DNA of 10,361 bases from CAYRZL01 sp964428795 (GTDB lineage Bacteria > Bacillota > Clostridia > Lachnospirales > Lachnospiraceae), in NCBI GenBank assembly GCA_964428795.1, contig CAYRZL010000085.1, forward strand, positions 1 to 10,361, written 5' to 3'. Below the pieces are notes generated by a model, which saw nothing but the letters and a program-made list of their open reading frames with translations, did not search any database and was not told the DNA's origin. The position numbers and the translations under genes were made by a program. Positions within the stretch are counted from its first letter, which is position 1; the number at the start of each line of letters is the position of its first letter. Shown piece after piece: positions 6,365 through 10,361 of the stretch.

Positions 6365-6715
6365 TTAAACTCCCGGATATGTAATAATAACCAGAACTCT
6401 TGCCGGATAATCTGTCTCGTTCTCGAAATAACGTTCCTCGAATGGTCCCATGGAGAAGGTATCACCTACGTTCAGCTTCCACTCATTGCCTTCTCTGTCT
6501 TTTGCAGTCATCTGGCCTTCCAGAATGTAGTATACTTTCTCACAACCGTTGTCAGCGTAACCCCAGCCTGCTCCACCGTGCGGCTCAAAATGGGACATAC
6601 CTACCCAGAATTTCTCTGCGCCTGTCTCTTCCTTACCGTGGAATCTTCTCAGGGTTACGTCATGATGTCCCGGTGCTTCGTACACAGTAGCATTTTCAAA
6701 TGTGTTCTTTTTCAT
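6365..6715 (-). CDS. Single-domain cupin protein, metal ligands not conserved
   Basis: A 116-residue protein with the cupin barrel signature GCEKVYYILEG (57-67), followed by a GDTFSMGP turn (84-91) and an ENETDYPARVLVIITYP end. In metal cupins the first motif has HxH before the Glu and the second has a His after GD..P. Here the HxH region reads WGYAD (51-55) and the second region EERYFEN (93-99), so only Glu59 remains. It may therefore be a metal-free binding or isomerase/lactone-handling protein, or a small-molecule sensor. It is the first gene of the four-gene operon, with an AAGGAG site before ATG 6715 and an untranslated leader of roughly 77 bases. Its role in the pathway is unknown. Confidence 0.88.
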   Translation of the reverse strand: MKKNTFENATVYEAPGHHDVTLRRFHGKEETGAEKFWVGMSHFEPHGGAGWGYADNGCEKVYYILEGQMTAKDREGNEWKLNVGDTFSMGPFEERYFENETDYPARVLVIITYPGV

Positions 6716-6757
6716 TGTTACTATCTCCTTTCGGTTACATAAAATTAATTAAACCGT

Positions 6758-6788
6758 AATTCGAACAAGAATGCCACTTGTTCAAATT
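6758..6788 (-). promoter_or_regulatory. Candidate operator: 12-bp inverted repeat at the start of the cupin operon transcript
   Basis: On the minus strand AATTTGAACAAG and CTTGTTCGAATT are inverse copies (11 of 12 bases) around 7 bases (TGGCATT). The dyad begins about 11 bases after the -10 box, so it covers or follows the transcription start. That is a normal repressor position, and it could also fold as an RNA hairpin in the leader. No T run follows. Confidence 0.6.
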
Positions 6789-6798
6789 CGCTATGATC

Positions 6799-6827
6799 AG
6801 TATAAACCAAAATTATTTTTTATGCAA
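6799..6827 (-). promoter_or_regulatory. Sigma-A promoter of the cupin-SDR-dehydrogenase-cyclase operon
   Basis: On the minus strand TTGCAT (6822-6827), a 17-base spacer and TATACT (6799-6804) form a strong match 84 bases before the cupin start codon. It lies downstream of the transporter terminator, so the operon is independent of the T-box. Confidence 0.75.
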
Positions 6828-6889
6828 TACATACAATAATGTTATCTGGAAACTTTTTGGTAACCATGATCTTTCTTCACAAATTAGTC

Positions 6890-6932
6890 AAAAAAAACCG
6901 GAAACGATCAACTTTTTTGACAATTTCCGGTT
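6890..6932 (-). terminator. Rho-independent terminator of the TrpXYZ-type transporter operon
   Basis: On the minus strand AACCGGAAA (6924-6932) pairs with TTTCCGGTT (6896-6904). Further TCAA/TTGA pairing is possible inside, and eight T residues follow (complement of 6890-6897). It sits 22 bases after the ATPase stop codon. Confidence 0.85.
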
Positions 6933-6953
6933 CTTTTCACAAATTTTCTATCA

Positions 6954-7754
6954 TCAGGATAACAAAATCCGGTCATTATCCAGTTGTTTTCCTGCTCCCA
7001 CACGGAATCTCTCCAGCAGGTCATCTACGGTCAGTCCGTCCCGCTCCTCACCTTTGATATCCAATACAATTCTGCCGGAATCCATCATCAGCGTACGATT
7101 TCCCAATTCCAGAGCGGATTGCATGTTGTGTGTGATCATCAGACATGCGATATTGTTCTCTTTTACGATCTTTTTCGTCAGTTCCAGAACCTTCGCCGCT
7201 GTTCCCGGGTCCAATGCTGCTGTATGTTCATCCAGAAGCAGTATCTTGGGTGTTACCAATGTTGCCATCAGCAATGTCAACGCCTGTCTCTGTCCTCCGG
7301 AAAGCAGTCCTACCGGCTGTTTCATCCGGTCCTCCAATCCCATTCCCAGAAGCGCCAGCCGCTCCCTGAACATGTCCTTGTCCTTCTTGCTCACTCTGGA
7401 AAAATAAGCTGTATTGGACGTGGAGGCACGCAAATATGACAATGCCAGATTTTCTTCGATCGTCATGGAAGGCGCGGTTCCTTTCAGGGGATCCTGAAAC
7501 ATGCGTCCGATGATTTTACTCCGGCGGTATTCCTGCATGAAGGTAATATCCTCTCCATCCAGTTCAATGCTCCCCTCATCGGTGATAAAGCTGCCCGCAA
7601 TCGCATTAAATAATGTAGATTTACCGGCGCCATTGCTTCCTACGATCGTGGCAAAATCACCATCCTCCACCGTAAGACTCACGCCCTGCAGGGCAACCTT
7701 TTCATTTACTGTGCCCGGATTGAAGGTCTTTTTGATATCTGTCACTTTTAACAT
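6954..7754 (-). CDS. ABC transporter ATP-binding protein, TrpZ-type (COG1101)
   Basis: A 266-residue ABC ATPase with all motifs intact: Walker A GSNGAGKST (39-47), Q-loop Gln87, signature LSGGQ (151-155), Walker B ILLLDE (171-176) with D-loop ALDP, and H-loop His209. The Walker B continuation DEHTAALDP, with His where most ABC proteins have Pro, is typical of the COG1101 ATPases that pair with COG2984/COG4120 partners. It drives amino-acid uptake at the inner face of the membrane. Its ATG overlaps the permease stop by one base (TAATG), so translation is coupled. It is the last gene of the operon. Confidence 0.94.
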   Translation of the reverse strand: MLKVTDIKKTFNPGTVNEKVALQGVSLTVEDGDFATIVGSNGAGKSTLFNAIAGSFITDEGSIELDGEDITFMQEYRRSKIIGRMFQDPLKGTAPSMTIEENLALSYLRASTSNTAYFSRVSKKDKDMFRERLALLGMGLEDRMKQPVGLLSGGQRQALTLLMATLVTPKILLLDEHTAALDPGTAAKVLELTKKIVKENNIACLMITHNMQSALELGNRTLMMDSGRIVLDIKGEERDGLTVDDLLERFRVGAGKQLDNDRILLS

Positions 7755-8686
7755 TATCTTACACCCCCGTTCTTTCTGGCACGGACGGCTGCCTTTTTCT
7801 GCTTTTGAAAAGCAATTCCCCGCTTCATCGCTGGTACTGCGATAGCGAACGCAACGATGATGGCTGATACCAGCTTAAGTGCCTCTGCCGGAAGATTAAA
7901 CCGGAGTGCGATTGCGATAATAAAACGATAGATCACACTGCCCATGATTACGCCGAATACCCAGCGGGCATTTCCTTTTTTGCCAAACAGGGTTTCACCA
8001 ATGATCAAGCTGGCAAGACCGATAACTACCATACCCGTACCAAGATTGATATCGCAGGATTTCTGATACTGCCCCAGAATTGCTCCGGACAGCGCTGTCA
8101 TGGCATTTGCCAAACACAGACCAACCGTGATCGTAAATACCGGATTGATGGAGGAAGCCCGCACCATATCCGCATTATCTCCCGTCGCCCGGATGGACAT
8201 TCCAAGTCTGGTTTTTAAGAACAGCACAAGTAATACCGCAACAACAGCCACGATCACGCCTGCCACGATGAGTTTATACCAATCTCCGATCACAGGAATA
8301 CCTCCGATCAGGTCCTTTGCCAGCGTAAAGATCGTATCACACTTGAACAGACTCAGGTTTGACGTAAATCCCATCGCCGCAAGGTTTATCGTATAAAGTC
8401 CTGTATTTGTGATAATTCCTGCCAGAATGGACGGGACACCCAGTCTGGTCTGTAAAAATGCTGTCACAAATCCCGCTGCCACGCCGGATGCAATGGCTGC
8501 AAAAATTGCCAGAAACGGGTGACCTGCAATGGCTACCGTTGCGCTGACCGCACATCCCAGGGTAAAACATCCGTCTGTGGTCAGGTCCGCAATATCCAAT
8601 ATACTGTAACTCAAGAACAGTGCCATGGCTACCAGGGCATAGATCACGCCAAGCTCCAGGGCTCCCTGCACAATCGCCACTGTCAT
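7754..8686 (-). CDS. ABC transporter permease, TrpY-type (COG4120, BPD_transp_2)
   Basis: A 310-residue membrane protein with about eight hydrophobic helices and the branched-chain-amino-acid permease layout: an N-terminal GALELGVIYALVAMALFLSY segment, a central LKTRLGMSIRATGDN cytoplasmic loop likely to touch the ATPase, and a basic cytoplasmic tail (KKAAVRARKNGG). The start ATG 8686 has GGAGGT 8 bases upstream. It lies 48 bases after the lipoprotein gene and overlaps the ATPase gene. It would form the membrane channel of the uptake system. Tryptophan is the expected substrate, from the T-box and family knowledge. Confidence 0.93.
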   Translation of the reverse strand: MTVAIVQGALELGVIYALVAMALFLSYSILDIADLTTDGCFTLGCAVSATVAIAGHPFLAIFAAIASGVAAGFVTAFLQTRLGVPSILAGIITNTGLYTINLAAMGFTSNLSLFKCDTIFTLAKDLIGGIPVIGDWYKLIVAGVIVAVVAVLLVLFLKTRLGMSIRATGDNADMVRASSINPVFTITVGLCLANAMTALSGAILGQYQKSCDINLGTGMVVIGLASLIIGETLFGKKGNARWVFGVIMGSVIYRFIIAIALRFNLPAEALKLVSAIIVAFAIAVPAMKRGIAFQKQKKAAVRARKNGGVR

Positions 8687-8734
8687 AAATTCTACCTCCG
8701 TACTACATTACCCTCTGATTTTTTGCTGATACGA

Positions 8735-9826
8735 TTAGTCTTCGCTGGTAACAACCTCAACCAGTTTTGTGCACATATCATTGAACACGGAATAATCCAG
8801 TCCAAGACCTTCTGCTGTCTCTGTATTAACTGTTACGATACCGCCTTCCATAACCTTGATCGGATAGTTTGCAATATCTGCTCCCTGAAGAATATCAATG
8901 ATCATATCACCTGTAGCAGTTCCAAGGTCTGTATAGTTTACACCGCAGGTTGCGTATGCACCGTTACGGACAAAGGAGTCTGCTCCTGCATAATGAGGAA
9001 CGCCTGCCTCGATGAATTTCTCTGCAATGGTAAGCTCTGCCGCCATAACTGTGTTATCTGTAGGTGTGAACACTGCATCCACCTGATCCAGCATACTGTC
9101 CACTGCGGAATTGATCTCATCTGTGGTAGTACCTGTTTTTTCAATATATGCAACACCCCTTTTATCCAGATATTCTTTTGCCTCCTGGATTGGAACCTCA
9201 CTGGAGCCTTCACTCTTGCTGTAAAGAAGTCCTACTGTCTCAATATCCGGATTCTGTGCAAACATCATATCCAGAATTGCTCCGGAATCCAGATAATCGC
9301 TTGTGCCTGTAATGTTGGAGCCAGGTGCTTCCAGACTGTCAATAACAAGGTCTTTTTCCGGATCTGTGATTGCTGCAAATACGACAGGAATCTGATTGTC
9401 CTCCGTTGCTGTCTGCATACACTGCGCTGCCAGTGTTGCGATCGGAACAATGCAATCATATCCGTCGCTGACTACCTGCTGTCCAATCTGGTTCAGCAGT
9501 GTTGCGTCATTATTTCCGCTAAACTCCTGATACTCGATCGTAACACCGAGTTCCTCTGCCTTTGCATCCAGTTCCGCCTCGATAGCTACACGAATTTCAT
9601 CCAGGGATGCATGATCCAGCTGCTGCACGATAGCTACTTTATAAGTCTCTCCGTCTCCTGCCGGTGCAGCTTCCTGATCTTCTGCTGTCTGCTCCTCTTC
9701 TACGGATGCCTGCACGTCTGCATCTGCATTATCCGAATCAGCGTCACCTGTGCCGGTTCCGCAGCCTGCCATAACTGCCGCTGCCAATGTACATCCTAAT
9801 ACCAGTGCCAATACTTTCTTTTTCAT
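8735..9826 (-). CDS. ABC transporter substrate-binding lipoprotein, TrpX-type (COG2984)
   Basis: A 363-residue protein with a lipoprotein signal: KKK, a hydrophobic core, and the lipobox VMAGC with the modified cysteine at residue 22. An acidic, Ala-rich linker follows (about 23-58). From about residue 61 (YKVAIVQQLDHASLDEIR) runs the two-lobe ABC_sub_bind domain, with landmarks PIATLAAQ, VVFAAITDP and GTSDYLDS. In streptococci this family binds aromatic amino acids, chiefly tryptophan. Here that fits the UGG T-box leader directly upstream. The start is ATG 9826 with an AGAGGT site. It would sit on the outer face of the membrane and hand substrate to the permease. It is the first gene of the operon. 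Confidence 0.93.
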   Translation of the reverse strand: MKKKVLALVLGCTLAAAVMAGCGTGTGDADSDNADADVQASVEEEQTAEDQEAAPAGDGETYKVAIVQQLDHASLDEIRVAIEAELDAKAEELGVTIEYQEFSGNNDATLLNQIGQQVVSDGYDCIVPIATLAAQCMQTATEDNQIPVVFAAITDPEKDLVIDSLEAPGSNITGTSDYLDSGAILDMMFAQNPDIETVGLLYSKSEGSSEVPIQEAKEYLDKRGVAYIEKTGTTTDEINSAVDSMLDQVDAVFTPTDNTVMAAELTIAEKFIEAGVPHYAGADSFVRNGAYATCGVNYTDLGTATGDMIIDILQGADIANYPIKVMEGGIVTVNTETAEGLGLDYSVFNDMCTKLVEVVTSED

Positions 9827-9925
9827 TTTCTTTTACCTCTTTCCTTTTTTGCTGCGTGTGTCCTCAGATTTAACACAAGCGGGAAAAAACCTCCGCCGAA
9901 GCTTCCTTTCACATACCCGATAATC

Positions 9926-9960
9926 AAAAAAAGACCGCCTCAGAATAAATTCTGAGACGG
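9926..9960 (-). terminator. Attenuation terminator of the T-box leader
   Basis: On the minus strand an 11-bp stem (CCGTCTCAGAA with TTCTGAGGCGG, one U-G pair) closes a 4-base loop and is followed by TCTTTTTTT. Its 5' arm CTCAGA (9951-9956) can instead pair with TTTGAG (9990-9995) beside the T-box sequence, giving the antiterminator. Confidence 0.9.
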
Positions 9961-10214
9961 TAATAAACTGAATTATTATCGCGGTACCACTCAAATTGAC
10001 GAATCGTCCACTCTGTCATGTACTATCATACATGCCGGCTTGATAACGGGTTCGGATCCCGGCAACAACTACTTAAGTTCGGAGCTGCCCTCGAAAGTCC
10101 ATTCGGCTGTCCCCTCATACTGCGATCCCACCATCCGCAGTTCTCTGAAAATCGGTTCTGACACGACCTACTATTCTTTCTCAACGGTTTGTTTCTATCT
10201 TTTTAACACACTAT
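9926..10214 (-). promoter_or_regulatory. T-box riboswitch with UGG (tryptophan) specifier
   Basis: The conserved T-box core GAGTGGTACCGCG reads leftward at 9980-9992, followed by the terminator at 9926-9960. Stem I is recognisable. GAAAG (10176-10180) pairs with CTTTC (10093-10097) below the specifier loop. AATAGTA (10169-10175) faces GAATGGA in that loop. GGT/GCC and TGTC/GACA pair above it, and CTGCG/CGCAG (10136-10140, 10120-10124) closes the distal loop with its GGTGGGA motif. The codon after GAA is TGG (10099-10101), followed by A as is usual, so the sensed tRNA should be tRNA-Trp. Uncharged tRNA would favour the antiterminator and allow transporter expression. Extent: from the expected start point near 10214 to the terminator end. 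The stretch 9827-9925 between terminator and first gene shows nothing beyond a ribosome binding site. Confidence 0.94.
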
Positions 10215-10220
10215 AGTATA

Positions 10221-10249
10221 AAAATATTACAATACTTCCATTTTGTCAA
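10221..10249 (-). promoter_or_regulatory. Sigma-A promoter of the T-box / transporter operon
   Basis: On the minus strand a perfect TTGACA (10244-10249), a 17-base spacer and TATTTT (10221-10226) precede the T-box Stem I. A nearby TATACT lies too far from the -35 (23 bases). The promoter starts 9 bases after the stop codon of the gene upstream. Confidence 0.7.
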
Positions 10250-10257
10250 CCACTTTT

Positions 10258-10361
10258 TTAAGTAAAATACACCAGACTGTCCTGCGGCTCCTCTGCCGGC
10301 TTCACCTCCACCTGAGTTTTACACTTAATCATTCGATATATGTCCGGTAACCCTTGTGGTT
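10258..10361 (-). CDS. C-terminal end of an unidentified protein (start outside the window)
   Basis: The minus-strand frame ending at TAA 10258-10260 is open to the window edge for 33 complete codons and reads ...PQGLPDIYRMIKC... then an acidic, Pro-rich tail ending LVYFT. It looks like a natural protein end placed just before the next operon's promoter. It is too short to identify, and chance openness cannot be excluded. Confidence 0.45.
   Translation of the reverse strand, partial: PQGLPDIYRMIKCKTQVEVKPAEEPQDSLVYFT

Noticed and set aside
8519..9799. Long plus-strand open frame of 426 codons opposite the lipoprotein and permease genes
   Set aside because: It is the antisense shadow of two well-supported transporter genes. 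The product is cysteine- and histidine-loaded with no recognisable fold, and there is no ribosome binding site.
10201..10220. TATACT near the T-box promoter as the -10 box
   Set aside because: It is 23 bases from the perfect TTGACA. TATTTT at 17 bases fits better despite a poorer box.

Overview
The window looks like chromosomal DNA of a Clostridia-type Firmicute, most likely Lachnospiraceae or a near relative. The support is strong AGGAGG-like ribosome binding sites, AT-rich gaps with sigma-A-type promoters, a T-box riboswitch, and zinc-ribbon and iron-sulfur-type flavoprotein sequences typical of anaerobes. This placement rests on pattern recognition, not on a database search. I saw no mobile element, CRISPR array, tRNA or rRNA.

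Layout, left to right. (1) A flavodoxin-fold oxidoreductase runs leftward off the window edge (1-905, minus). (2) A LysR-type regulator is transcribed divergently from it (1116-2021, plus). (3) A short rightward operon with a near-consensus promoter carries a beta-keto acid cleavage enzyme (BKACE/DUF849, 2193-3050) and a 62-residue zinc-ribbon protein (3070-3258). (4) Back-to-back terminators follow at 3269-3376. (5) A leftward four-gene operon comes next, in transcription order cupin (6365-6715), short-chain dehydrogenase (5498-6292), 3-hydroxyacyl-CoA-dehydrogenase-type enzyme (4502-5452) and cyclase/kynurenine-formamidase-fold hydrolase (3416-4393). It has a good promoter and a 12-bp inverted repeat just after the likely start point. 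(6) A leftward ABC transporter operon of the TrpXYZ type follows: lipoprotein 8735-9826, permease 7754-8686, ATPase 6954-7754. It is preceded by a T-box leader whose specifier codon reads UGG (Trp), and it ends in its own terminator at 6890-6932. (7) The tail end of another leftward gene lies at 10258-10361.

How the genes may work together. Segments 2-5 look like one catabolic module read from both strands and converging on shared terminators. The hydrolase would open an amide or lactone. One or both dehydrogenases would oxidise a hydroxy acid to a beta-keto acid. BKACE would then cleave that with acetyl-CoA to acetoacetate and a new acyl-CoA. The substrate cannot be read from the sequence. 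Several enzymes depart from textbook active sites: the cupin has no metal ligands, the dehydrogenase has Arg where NAD enzymes have Asp, the SDR has Asp in the tetrad Asn position, and the BKACE has Trp and Thr at two positions that are Glu and Ser in Kce. Together these suggest a chemistry different from lysine fermentation or carnitine breakdown. The transporter operon is a separate, tryptophan-responsive unit. Its nearness to the module may be chance.
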